Positions 34,709 to 45,164 of a DNA stretch of 64,000 nucleotides are shown one piece after another. The position numbers were made by a program, and so were the translations under genes. A model generated the notes under the pieces. The model was not told where the DNA came from. It was given only the letters and a program-made list of their open reading frames with translations, and did no database searches. Within the stretch, counting starts at the first letter, position 1; every line of letters starts with the position of its first letter. The DNA lies in assembly GCA_032622095.1 (NCBI GenBank), contig CP136068.1, positions 61,030,025 through 61,094,024 of the forward strand. The letters run 5' to 3'. This stretch comes from Siphonodentalium dalli (taxonomy: Eukaryota; Mollusca; Scaphopoda; Gadilida; Siphonodentaliidae).

Positions 34709-35146
34709 GTGTATATTAGGCTGGACTGAGGATCTAAAAATGTAAAAAAACATTTAAAAAAAAAAAAAAAAATTAAAATAAAAAAAATGAAATTTGAAAC
34801 GTGATATACATTGCTTATGAAGACATATCTAAGCAGCTGACTGCAAATTAATTAGTATAACAAGCCTTAAAGGGTAAACATACGAGCTGTGTTGTCACTG
34901 TGATTACCGGCACCGGCCGTCAGCATTAGTTAATTAGACAGCGCTGTCTAATTAACTAACGCTAGCGGCCGGTATGCAATAACCCAGTGCGGTTCAGATG
35001 GCTCTGAATTTAGTCACAGTTAACTCGACATGTAGGGGCTTGATTTTCTGTGTACAGTTGTCGCGTATGAAAATTAACTCACATACAAAAAATTTGGCAG
35101 AATCCATCAATAAATTCTTCTCATTCTGACATTCAACATCTTTTCA
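34709..35146. other. A-rich tract and a 42-bp palindrome
   Basis: 34742-34790 is A-rich. 34922-34963 is a palindrome centred on AGCGCT with 21-bp arms and one mismatch (arm agcattagttaattagacag), and GGCCG/CGGCC lies just outside both arms. 34985-35035 matches 28026-28110 in reverse. Nothing coding. Confidence 0.7.
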
Positions 35147-35755
35147 GTGGAATCAGCTAAGTAACTGGTGTAAGGCTAATACACTTTCATTGAATGCAAA
35201 GAAAACAAAATATATACTATTTCAGCCAGCTGGTGGTAAATATAACTGTAACAACCATCATCTTGTAATAGATAACCATCCAATAGACAGAATTGGCGAC
35301 AACTGTGTAGACAAATCATTCAAATTTCTTGGTATCAATATTGATGAACATTTATCAGTTAAACATCATGTGGCAGTGGTCTCAATTAGAATATCTAGAG
35401 CTTTATATGCAATGAACAGAGTAACGAAATTTCTTCCACTAAAAGGTATGCGTATGCTCTACCACTCTCTTATTCAGAGCCACTTATTGTATGGAATCGA
35501 AATATGGGGTAATTCACATATGTTCAATAAGTTAATAGTGCTTCAGAAAAGAGCAATCTGAGTTATGCAAGATACAACAGTCACACTGAACCACTTTTTA
35601 AGCAAAGTAATATACTGAAAGCTATTGATTTGTACAAATTAAGGATCTATCAGTATATGCATGATTGGGCAAATAATATTTTACCCTTTCCACTTCTGGA
35701 CACTTATCATATAATCAACCACCCAAACACAATAACTAGGCAAAGTGGTACTATA

Positions 35756-37910
35756 CAGTGAAACCTGCTTTGAGTGACCACTGCCGTGAGCGACCACCTC
35801 GCTTTAACGACCGCATTGGCTAAAAATTGTATGGACTGGTTTTACTATATAAATTACCTGCCGTGAGCGACCACCTGTCAAACGCGATCAACGGTCGGTG
35901 TTTTGTGGCAAGAATGACAAAATTTACCTGTTATGAATGACCGCCAGACATGAAAAATGCCCTTCCCAACCCACCCCTCCCCACAAATATATAAAAAAAC
36001 AGACAATGGCGACAAAACAGTAGATAAGTAATATGTTTAATTTGTATAACATTTATGTGTATCTGTTTTCTTCTCTTATCTTGAAATTATCTTGTCTGAA
36101 TAAAAATATTATAAAAACAAAAAAAAGACATGAAAAATAAGTCTTTAACCAGTGCTTTTGGTAAACATAAAAACCTGTTGTGAGCCCCGCTTGCTTCAGC
36201 AGACACTTTGTCTCATAACTGTGTCACAGTGAATTAGCGAGGTGTGAAAAATCATGACCAGCGCAGACCAGCGATGTATTAATTACAACTGCGTGAATAG
36301 GTGCACTTGGGGAAATTTTACTACCGGTAAGACAATGTGGCTTGGGCATTAATGTAAACATTGTAAACTGTAATGCATTCATCAATTTGTATTAATTTGT
36401 CTGCCGTCAGCTAAGCCTTATACTTTTGACTCCCTATAAGTATCGTTCACACTTGGCAGTTGCGATGATTACTATATATATGACCAAATGAATCTCAGTC
36501 CCCAAATCATAAGCGTCAATATCTCTTCACTGGAGTGAGGTATAAAGCCAACAAAAAGCCTGGATGAATGCGAACATATTCTCAGATTGGCTCAAGAAAT
36601 TGAATAATAAAATGAAACATAAAAATCGACACATTCTTATGTTTCTCGACAATTTCAGCGGCCATCCAGACATTGAACTAATAGTAATGTAAAACTGACT
36701 TTCCTGCTGGCTAATACAACATCAAAACTTCAACCATGCGACGCAGGCGTAATATAGGCTATGAAACTAAACTACAGGACATCCATGCTCAGCCATATTC
36801 TGTGCAAAATCGAAGAAGTTGACAGTATAACCGATGTCGCAAAATCTATCGACGTACTAAAAGCAATAATGTGGATCAAGCAAGCGTGGGATCGTGTAAA
36901 TGACACCCAATCCAGAAGTGCTTTGAAAAGTGTGGGTTTGAGTAAAAAATTGCAGAAGAATAGGAGTGCCATTCGGAACCAACTAATCATGATGAAATGT
37001 TCCAACGTATTCTCAATGGAATGTCCATGGATGAATATGTCAACATTGAGAAAGATCTTCCCCAATGTGATGATTCATCCGATCCGAAATGGGCATTCTG
37101 TTTGCCAAAAAAGATGTTGACGAAACAAAGGACAGTGATGATGAAATCGAGGATATTACTGAAGTCGCCCCAGCACAAACTGAAGTGAGTCACGGAGAAT
37201 TTAGGGACATGTTAGTCAAAATGAAAGCGTATTCTGTGTTCCATGGATGGGGTGAAGTGCTGCAAAGTGTGCAGATGACCAAGACGAAAGTTGAAGAGAA
37301 ACAGTTAGAATCCAAATCAGACAATCAACCAACACTGGATAAATTTTTTGATAAAGTTTCTTGGAAACTAAATTAGGTCACAGTAATGTCAACAACCATG
37401 TCACTGTCAATTCAATCATGTTTCTTTTGAATTTATTGGAGATTTCTCGTTGGTGAAGAATGGGTTTAAGATAACTGTTAATTAATTCCCGCAATTAGCT
37501 CATTTAGTGCAATATCAGGACCGAACGCAGAGTCAAATGACAAAACAATTTAACAATTAAGAATGGTGTTTGTTTTCAATTTCTTCCTAGAACTGTTCGT
37601 CTTGTCAAAAAAATTTATGAAGTACACTATACGTTTATATACTTTTACCTGCTATATTTCATTTACCTAATCATTTTGTTGAAATTGAATTGTGTGCTAA
37701 TGTTGGTAAATTTAGTTTAATAATAAACGTTAAAAAGATAAACTGAAACATTTGCTCATTTATCCACTAAAATTTCGATTGACTGCATGGCTTTACATTC
37801 TGGGCATGTGAATTAGTACTTCTGGCAGAAATCTCTTATCGATGACCACCTGTCATTAACGACCGTTTTTCCTTGGCAAAATGGGTGGTCGTTCATAACA
37901 GGTTTCACTG
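35756..37910 (+). mobile_element. pogo/Tigger-like Tc1-mariner superfamily transposon
   Basis: Ends are CAGTGAAACCTG at the left and its complement CAGGTTTCACTG at the right, with TA on both outer sides (35754-35755, 37911-37912). TGACCACC-type motifs recur beside both ends (left 35779, 35794, 35863; right 37844, 37883), as transposase-binding subterminal repeats do. The interior holds the back half of a DDE transposase. Length is 2,155 bp. It sits inside a LINE fragment. Confidence 0.9.
36555..37376 (+). pseudogene. Tigger/pogo-type transposase remnant
   Basis: Blocks in order: KAWMNANIFSDWLKKLN, RHILMFLDNFSGHP (second catalytic Asp at 36648), VKLTFLLANTTSKLQPCDAG (third Asp at 36740). Then come LKAIMWIKQAWDRV and a C-terminal QPTLDKFF tail. 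Spacing of about 30 residues between the two Asp fits the pogo/Tigger DDE_1 family. The N-terminal CENPB-like DNA-binding part and the first catalytic Asp were not found. Breaks are a one-base shift near 36687, a TAG at 36755-36757 and a shift near 37090. Inactive. Confidence 0.85.
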
Positions 37911-38125
37911 TATATGATACTATGTCTAGAACTGCATTCAGTGATAAGCTTACGCTACACAATTTTCCTAAACTCTGGAGAATCATTGATGTGTCCTTGA
38001 GATCCATTTTACCACATTCTCATTTCAAAAGACATATTATGCAGGAACAACATGAATCATATCTAGACAAGGTCCACTGTAAAAATTTGTATTGTCGGGA
38101 TTGTTATCCAGATGTCATGGATTAA

Positions 38126-38871
38126 ACTTAACCTTGATTTATATTAATCTTAATGTAGATTAACAATCTCCATTTCCATTAAACCATATTTATTGCAAAT
38201 GATGTCTATCTGATCAGTCAATACACCAGTCAATACATCATAAATATAAAACTATATTCAATAGTATTTGTAAATGCAGCATCTTCATCTTTATCCTTAT
38301 CTTTTACTTCTACTTCTACACACATTATAGAATATGATTATGAAAGATCTCCAACAAACATATAATAGATTGGTCAACGACCTGGAGTCAGAAAAGAATT
38401 TATAATTTCCATGGCAGGAAGCAGGAAGACGACTGTATGGTCATACAACCTCCCTGTAATGTATATTGTGATATGCTAAAAAAATATTTTGTTTACATTA
38501 ATTATTGTTGATATACATTGCTGAATAAAGTATATTCTAACGGCTATGTTATTCAGGTTTGTTTCCGCCTACTGACCATCCCTCGCCATATCAATAGTCG
38601 AGCTTGAATAAAAACTTGTGCAACATTCATATATTTTTTCCCAATTATGATGAAACCATCATTGCAGTTTAAATGAGATATCCATTATAATTTTATTTAT
38701 CATCCCCAGGGCGACAGACAGCCCAGCTCTTGTTTTATTTATCATCCAGTACATCGTACAGATTTGCTGGCTTTCAAAAATCATTTAAACTGGTTTTACA
38801 AATAACTACTGGAAGCCCTAGCACAATTTCTTCAGACATAAGAATATTGCCATGTTCTTGTTCTTTTGCAG
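38126..38871. other. Intron end before the 64-bp MLH1 exon
   Basis: No conserved frame. It ends in the tract CATGTTCTTGTTCTTTTGCAG used as splice acceptor. Confidence 0.6.
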
Positions 38872-38935
38872 CCGTGAGTTATTCTATCAGATAATGGTGT
38901 ATGACTTTGGTAACTATGGTGTCATGCGTCTATCG
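38872..38935 (+). CDS. MLH1: MLH1 coding exon (human exon 15 equivalent)
   Basis: Second MLH1 exon in the window, 64 bp. Acceptor TTCTTTTGCAG is followed by C, which completes the Ser codon begun 21 kb upstream, then RELFYQIMVYDFGNYGVMRLS in two pieces: RELFYQIMVYDF and GNYGVMRLS. The human counterpart reads [21 protein letters not shown]. The donor is TCG followed by GTAAGT, and the exon ends at a codon boundary. It encodes a strand-helix segment of the MLH1 C-terminal domain. It is separated from the previous exon by 20,988 bp of repeat-filled intron, which makes this tiny exon easy to miss. The length equals the human exon 15 length I recall. Confidence 0.95.
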
Positions 38936-40244
38936 GTAAGTCTATCCATGGTATGGATTTTTTTCTGTTTCTATACATCAAAAGTTTTGAGTGGTTGTCG
39001 TCTTCACACATGTCTTTGATTCACTGCTTAGAGAAAGTAGCTTTTAAATTAATAATTGTTTTACCTGGTGAAGCAAAAAACATTGGGGCTCAGCAGAGAC
39101 ACATAATTACAAGAAATCGCTCCCGCCATGTTTGTTTACATCGGCTATTTTCCCATGCTTTTTATAGGTGGCTCTGCCTACTCGTGTCAGTTATTGGTAA
39201 AAACAACGTTTTACCCATGTGGCGAACGTGGAAGTGATTATTTTATTCAGTGCATGTCCATGTGTACTCCGGACATGCATAAAAGCCACGATCGTGGCTT
39301 CCCGCACGTTTCAATAGAGCCACGATCGTGGCTTCCCACAATGTACGTGTTACGGAAATAGTTAGAAAATAAAGTATATTTTGGCGAAAATTCATACCAC
39401 TTCCTTAAAACTTCGCATTTGGAGAAGAAAATAAATGTTCTGACCCAATAAATCAACTATTGTGATGACTAAGTGATTTGTTATCAAGACTGAAGAGAAG
39501 TATATTCCCTAATTGTCACCATTTCGATACAATCGGAAATGATGTAGGCGACATGTATGGAAAATCATCAATTGTCCCACTTCTGGTCGCCATTTTGGAC
39601 GCCATCTTTGATCGAGAGGACAAATTTTTATATGAAAATATAACATGGCGTCAAGCCATACACTGTACAAAAGGATTGTCATATATTTTATATCACAATT
39701 TTACTTTTATCATGAAATCCAACAATAGCAAGCTTAAGAAAATTAGCATGATGGCCATCTTTGTTAGGTCATCAGACCACCCAGTTGCGACCCCATGGTG
39801 TCCAACAAATTTGTTTCTGAAGAAGAGACCCTATACTGGCTCATGAGCATGGTCTCGTTATTTGTTCATGATTTTCCCACGGGAGCCTAAAATCGGACAT
39901 CAGCGACTCTACTATGTCCCAGTACCTTATGATAAAGGATATTTTAAAGGATGCAGTATGGAATTTTGCCGAAAACTTCTTGTGGGATGCTGGCCATGTT
40001 TTTGAACGCAAATGGGCAGAACTTTGAAACTGAACTGAGAGGGGCCATATTATGTGCTACGCTGACCCAATAACATAAAAATTCTGGCCCATTGACATCA
40101 AAATTGATTGACTAATGCCAGGAAAACTGTTTCCTCCATTGCGCATATCAAACGCCATCAAGATGGAGAACTCTCTTTATCGATTATCATATCCTGGAAT
40201 TATTGTGGGAAGCGATTGCCACCCAACGGTACAACCTACAAAGG
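38936..40244. other. MLH1 intron (38936-43842), first part
   Basis: Holds a pair of identical 16-bp palindromes, AGCCACGATCGTGGCT (39284-39299, 39318-39333). A dispersed 'cgccattttggacgccatct' repeat follows (39580-40150), whose 39940-40010 stretch is the reverse of 59695-59790. No exon was recognised. Confidence 0.65.
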
Positions 40245-40375
40245 TACAACCCAACCATGACGATAAAGTCACTCCATATTTACATAAACACCACACAAAT
40301 GACCATGTAACCACTCGTTTTATACACATCCCCCCACACCCATGACCAATCAGCCACACTTGGGTATACATATGA
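40245..40375. repeat. CCATGACCATACAG minisatellite, array 2
   Basis: Three degenerate units with 'cccatgacc', 'gtatacatat' and 'catttacataaacaccac', related to the arrays at 4205 and 59015. Confidence 0.6.
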
Positions 40376-40538
40376 CATTTTCTCATTATAATTTGCATCA
40401 AACTGACTTAGTGACCCGTCTGAAAAATGGTGGCCATGTTGGATAGCATCTTGTCTGGTGACCAGAAATAAAGTTCAAAGGTCGATTTCCTGGACTGAAA
40501 TTGAAGCACACATACATATGTACAAAATATCAAAAGAT

Positions 40539-40690
40539 GTATGGTACACATAATGCCAACTTCTGGATCAACCATCCATCATTCGTCTGTCCGTCTGTAG
40601 ACAGTTGCTATCCAGTGTGATAGCTCTAGTATTTTTTATCCGGTCGTGTTCATATTTTATGTGCATATTTATGATGACACACCCAGCTGA
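40539..40690 (+). repeat. Fragment of the GGTACACATAATGCC family
   Basis: Matches the start of the element at 18466: 'tatggtacacataatgccaa', a GTCTGTCCGTC box, 'agacagttgctatcc' and one core unit to 'gatgacacaccc'. Confidence 0.6.
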
Positions 40691-40734
40691 AATGGCCAAA
40701 AACATAATCGGGTCTGTGTGAAACTGGTTTTTAG

Positions 40735-41170
40735 CTCACCTGAGACGAAGTCTCCGCTGGAGCTATAATCATCACTCCTCGTCCGTCGTCTGTCTTGCCG
40801 TCCATCATCTGTCTGTCCGTCCATCGTCCGTCAATAATTCTTTAAACATCTTCTTCGGAACCATAAAGCCGAATGGGTTCATATTTGGTGTGTATGTTCC
40901 CTTGGTGACTCACATTCAGATTTGTTCAAATGAGGTCACTGGGTGAAATAGTTGCGAAGGCAGGGCCATAACTCTATTCCTCCATAGTAATTCTTAGAAT
41001 GACTTCTTCTCAAGAACCATAAGGCCGATTTAGCTTATATTTGGTATGGAGGGTCCTTGGGTGACTGGGGTTCAGATTTGTTCAAATGGGGTCACTGGGT
41101 CAAATAGGGGCAGAGCCAGAGTCACAACTCTTAAAAAAAAAAAATAGATTTGCACAATTTATAAAAAAAA
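40735..41170 (+). mobile_element. GTCC-box family with AGCTCACCTGAGAC head, copy 2
   Basis: Same head hairpin as 21131, long GTCC/CATC box (40775-40835), then two core units: 'accataaagccgaatggg', 'ttcagatttgttcaaatg' and 'cagagccag'. More core units of this family lie at 42245-43345, so intervening sequence may be a nested insertion. Confidence 0.6.
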
Positions 41171-41379
41171 AATGGATTTTAGAATTTTTTATTTTTTTTC
41201 AAATTAATTTTTTTTTATTTTAATTGAGATTAATTTCTTGCTGAATATATATATTTTTTTAAACTTTTAAATTAAAGAAAAACTAGAGATGGGTCTAAGT
41301 AATACCCCCCGTTTTCAAAATGTTAATCGAATGAAGTAGCCATTACCATATATTTGGCACTGAAATTATGTCAACAGGT

Positions 41380-41434
41380 AACCCTAACCCTAAACCCCCT
41401 AACCCTAACCCTAACCCCTAACTCTAATCCTAAA
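41380..41434 (-). repeat. Interstitial telomere-like (TTAGGG)n tract
   Basis: CCCTAA repeats, partly degenerate (accctaaccctaaacccc, aaccctaaccctaacccc, actctaatcctaaa), about nine units. Matches the TTAGGG telomere motif common in animals. Confidence 0.8.
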
Positions 41435-41860
41435 TTTATTGACCGAATAAAAGCTCGGACAAAATAATGCATGTTGCAAAAAAAGGGAGTTAACTCCACC
41501 AAAAAATGTCGGACAGACGTCATAATCGCAGGTGCACAGGTTCTCATGGTACTAAATATATGTGCCAAGTTAAAACAAAATTGACCTAAAAATGTAGGAA
41601 TAAAAGTTCGGACAAAATTGTACATGTTGCGAAAATTTTCTAAGTAAAAAAAGGGGGGATAACTCCATCAAAAAAAGTCTGACAGACTACATAATCACAG
41701 GTGCACAGGTTCCCATGGTGGTTGATGTCTGTGCCAAGTTTCACGGAAAATGATCATAAAACGACTGAGTAAAACTCCGGACAACATTGTGTCCACGGGC
41801 GGACAGTCAGACGGACGGACAAGCTGATACCCTCCCACAACTCGGGGGTATAAAAATAAC
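41435..41860 (-). repeat. GTCC-box family in reverse orientation
   Basis: Two units of about 180 bp with 'ggacaaaat(aatg/tgta)catgttgc' and 'aggtgcacaggtt(c/t)(c/t)catgg'. They end on the right in 'cagtcagacggacggacaag', which is a GTCC box read on the other strand, and 'ctcgggggtataaaaat'. So the element runs right to left. Confidence 0.55.
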
Positions 41861-42200
41861 ACCATTACCATCCACCAGGGTGACTCAACCAAATTTGGTT
41901 TAAATCAGTCTAAAATCAAGAACATGCAAACAGCAGACACTTAGAGCTCTATGAGATATGAGGAAGGCACCTGGGATCAAAGAATGTTTGATTAACACCA
42001 TATAGAAGTCACATTGATTATAAAGTAATAAATGAAATGGCAGTGTTAACAAAATCTGATTAGAGTGACAGCTCCTTTGATTAATAGCCTAAAATTCTCT
42101 GCCTGTTAGAGAGTTTATTTATAAATGACGGATGGCTTATGATAACAAATCCCAAGGCCAAGTGTGAATGATGAATCTGACAGTTAGGCCAGTAAAACTA

Positions 42201-42242
42201 AATACCTGTTTTCTCAGGCAATTGCCTGAGAAAACAGGTATT
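42201..42242. repeat. Perfect 42-bp palindrome
   Basis: Arm aatacctgttttctcaggca + a, directly followed by its exact reverse complement, with no loop (21-bp arms). Confidence 0.97.
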
Positions 42243-42244
42243 GC

Positions 42245-43345
42245 CTGAAATGAAGAATTGAGTCATATTTTGTGTGGTTGGTCCCTAGGTGGCTGGGATT
42301 CAGTTCTGTTCAAATGGGGGTCACATGGTCAAAAAAGTGGCATAGCTTGGGACCTACCTTTTTCCATCCAAAGTAATTCATAAAACATCTTCTCAAGAAT
42401 CATCAGGGCTATTTACTGGTATCTTATATTTGGTATGGAAGGTCCTTGGGTGACAGCGATACAGATGTGTTAAAATGAGGTCACCGGTTCAAATAAGGGC
42501 GGAGCCAGGGACATTACTTGTCCATCCATTGTAATTCTTAAAATGTCTTCCTATCAGGCCTATTCAGCTTATATTTGGTATTTCAGATTTGATTAAGAAT
42601 CGGATCACTGGGTCAAATGGGGTCGGAGCCAGGGACATACCTTGCTAGACAAAACAAGTGTCCACTTAACTGCAGTGCGGTTAGCGTTGCCACCGCGGCC
42701 GAAATGCAACTACACCGCAGCTCCACCGGCTAACTACAGTTGGGCCGCGGTGTACTTGCCATTTGGCATGGTGTAGTTACCGCGGTGTACTTTCATTAAA
42801 CTGAAAAAAAACGATACAAACCAGAAATCTAACCACTGTGTACATGCCAATCGGCCGCGAGGGTAGTTGCCTTTTGGCCATGGTGTACTTGCCGTTCGGC
42901 CGCAGTGTACTTGCCGTTCGGCCGCGGTGCTCAACTTCAGTTACAAACTCTGACACCGCAGCCGAATGGCAAATACACTGCGGTGCCAATGGACACTTGT
43001 TTTGTCCAGCAGGGTAATTCTTTCCCTCAATATAGTTATTCTTAAAACATCTTCTTAAGAACCATTTGGCATATTTAGCATACATTTTGGTATAGAGAGT
43101 GCTTGGGTGACTGGGATTCAGGTTTGTTCAAATGGGTTCACCAGGTCAAATAGGGGTGCGACCAGGGACATAACTATTCCCCCATAGTAATTATTAAAAT
43201 GGCTCCTCCTCAAGAGCCGTCAGCTCTATTTAGCGTATATGTAGTAACTAGTATGGAGGGTCATTGTGTTACTTGGGACTGGGTTACAGATTTGTTAAAA
43301 TTGGTTCGACCAATCAAGAAATGGCATTTGGTGTATATGGCCTAT
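42245..43345 (+). repeat. Core units of the AGCTCACCTGAGAC family, interrupted by a MITE
   Basis: Five or six units of about 160 bp with 'agaa(c/t)cat', 'tatttggtatggagggtcct' and 'caaatgggg...cagggacata'. A different, GC-richer element occupies 42643-43011. No tail could be identified. Confidence 0.65.
42643..43011. mobile_element. MITE with GC-rich subterminal repeats
   Basis: Ends 42643-42666 and 42988-43011 are inverted repeats (tgct.gacaaaacaagtgt on the left; two mismatches). The interior carries at least six copies, in both orientations, of GTGTACTTGCCGTTCGGCCG-like units. It interrupts a core unit between 'cagggacatacct' and 'gggtaattct'. GC content is visibly higher than the surroundings. 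Confidence 0.8.
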
Positions 43346-43842
43346 GAAGAGTTGAGATCATAATTTGTTTGAATGAGGTCCACCATTAAAAAAGGGAGGC
43401 ATGTCAGGTTGGAACTTTGCAACAGTTAGGACAAGCTTGAGGTATCAGTTGTTAAATTCCAACATGTGCAAAGGGATTTCACGAACTTGGGAGTGTGTTT
43501 GCTTCAGTCGGGAGGGAGCAGACTATGGTCTGTGTGGGGTGGGGGGGGGAATCAGGACCAAATTTCAAGTTTTCAAGTTTTCACTGCTCATCGGAGACTC
43601 TCTAGGCTACGTCCTTCTTGAGGACTACTTGTTTTTAAGTGATTTTGACAAGTACTAACTCTTATGGTCTTCCGAGTCCCAGTCTTCTCAGTCTTTACAG
43701 TCTGGTGAGTGTCTCCACAGTCATTGACTGTCTTATTTAGTGATAAAGTATGTTTTATTAAAAGTATTGTTGTTATCTCGGTGTTTGGAACCTGATTGCA
43801 TATTAGCCTTATTATTCTAGCCATGGAATTTATGTCCTATAG
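43346..43842. other. Intron end before the 165-bp MLH1 exon
   Basis: No repeat end or extra exon recognised. A short poly-G run lies near 43540. Ends at acceptor ATGTCCTATAG. Confidence 0.5.
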
Positions 43843-44007
43843 GAACCGGCTCCTGTTTATGAGATTGCTATGCTGGCGCTGGATTCTGAGGACAGTGGTT
43901 GGTCAGAAACTGATGGCCCAAAGGAAGATTTAGCTAAATATATAGTGGATTTTCTCAAATCCAAAGCGGAGATGCTGGAAGACTACTTCTCTCTGGAAAT
44001 TGATTAC
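43843..44007 (+). CDS. MLH1: MLH1 coding exon (human exon 16 equivalent)
   Basis: Third MLH1 exon, 165 bp or 55 whole codons. The acceptor is TTTATGTCCTATAG. The reading starts [20 protein letters not shown] and continues with [15 protein letters not shown], then [15 protein letters not shown], before donor GTGAGT. These blocks match the human segments EPAPLFDLAMLALDS, DGPKEGLAEYIVEFL and [14 protein letters not shown] nearly residue for residue. The segment lies in the C-terminal domain that dimerises with PMS2-type partners. Both splice borders are phase 0. The length equals the human exon 16 length I recall. It is intact and looks under purifying selection, unlike every retroelement frame around it. 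Confidence 0.97.
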
Positions 44008-44385
44008 GTGAGTGTTGCACCCCCCCTTGTGATATACTTGATGAATTCTAAAGGCACATCATTGTCGCCCCAAATTTTTCAAAGTACTATTGTATTCAGC
44101 CGCATCCATCCTTCCAATTCCTTGTCTGGACGTTAATTTCAGTTCATATTATCTGATTGGAAAGAAACATGGTATGAGGAATAACCATCACATTATTGAG
44201 GTCATTGTACGATGAATTTTTACAGACTTATGCCCTAAAGAATACCTTATAACTTTGACATTTGTGAACGGATTAAAAAAAAAATTGGTATGTGAGTTGC
44301 TCCCAATGACTATTTACTGCCTGTAGAAAATGGGTCACGTCCGAACTTTTTGACAAGAGTTATCCATCTTTGATGACATTTTTTT

Positions 44386-45115
44386 TAGTTTTTCACCGTT
44401 AGCGCGATAACTCACGCAAATATTAACCAATTTCAACAATATTCGGTATATGAGACTCTTGCAACAATATCTCGGACAAGTTTGAAAACCAGGTTTGTCC
44501 GAATTTTTTTTCCGGAGTTATGGGTCTTAGTTTATCTATTTTTGGCAATGTTATCACCGTTAGCGCGATAACTCGATGAAATATTAACCGATTTCAACAA
44601 TATTTGGTATATGAGTCTCCTGCAACAATATCTCGTATGAGTTCGAAAACCAGGTTTGTCCAAATTTTTTTCGCGGAGTTATGGGTCTTAGTTGATCTAT
44701 TTTTAGCAATGTTATCACCGTTAGCGCGATAACTCGATGAAATGTTAACCGATTTCAACAATATTTGATATATTAGTCTCCTGCAACAATATCTTGGACG
44801 AGTTCGAAAACCAGGTTTGTCCAAATTTTTTTTCCGCAGAGTTATGGGTCTTAGTTTGTCTATTTTTAGCAATGTTATCACCGTTAGTGCGATAACTCAA
44901 TGAAATATTAACCAATTTAAACAATATTTGGTATATGAGTCTCTTGCAACAATATCTCGGATGAGTTTGAAAACCTGGTTTGTCCGAAAAAAAATTCCGG
45001 AGTTATGGGTCTTAGTTTGTCTATTTTAATAACAATTTTATCACCGTTAGTGCGATAACTCAATGAAATATTAATGGATTCAAGTGATATTTGGTATATA
45101 GGTCTATTGCAATAA
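44386..45115. repeat. Tandem array of about 160-bp units in the MLH1 intron
   Basis: The marker 'caccgttag(c/t)gcgataact' recurs at about 44394, 44558, 44717, 44879 and 45041 (steps of about 159-164 bp). Units also share 'ggtatatgagtct', 'tgcaacaatatct' and 'ggagttatgggtcttagttt'. Copies are very similar. No head or GTCC box remains upstream. The stretch 44008-44385 holds only a fragment like 27268 near 44070. Confidence 0.9.
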
Positions 45116-45164
45116 CTACAAACATTTAAACAACCCCCACGCCCAAAATTAAGTTGCGGACCTT

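Larger units (their letters stand above)
35147..38125 (+). pseudogene. Jockey/CR1-like LINE fragment split by a DNA transposon
   Basis: Left part 35147-35753 reads QLSNWCKANTLSLNAKKTKY, FKFLGINIDEHLSVKHHV, FLPLKGMRMLYHSLIQSHLL and YGIEIWGN. These are the thumb and connection blocks after the catalytic palm. A stop follows 'LQKRAI' and a frameshift comes near 35570. The right part (37913-38125) resumes with DTMSRTAFSDKL, FPKLWRIID and SHFKRHIMQEQHESYLDKV, then stops at 38125. Removing the intervening element and one TA joins the two parts at the point where the protein family expects continuation. The palm and endonuclease are absent. Confidence 0.8.
17884..38871 (+). other. MLH1: MLH1 intron of 20,988 bp
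   Basis: Intron between the 109-bp and 64-bp exons: donor GTAGGT, acceptor TTTTGCAG, phase 2. It holds, in order, a nested Helentron-like element, a second GTCC-box family, a LINE (22665-25464), another Helentron-like copy, a long hairpin, the 241-bp satellite, a 9-bp-duplication DNA transposon, and a LINE split by a Tigger-like element. No other host exon was recognised on either strand. Confidence 0.9.
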
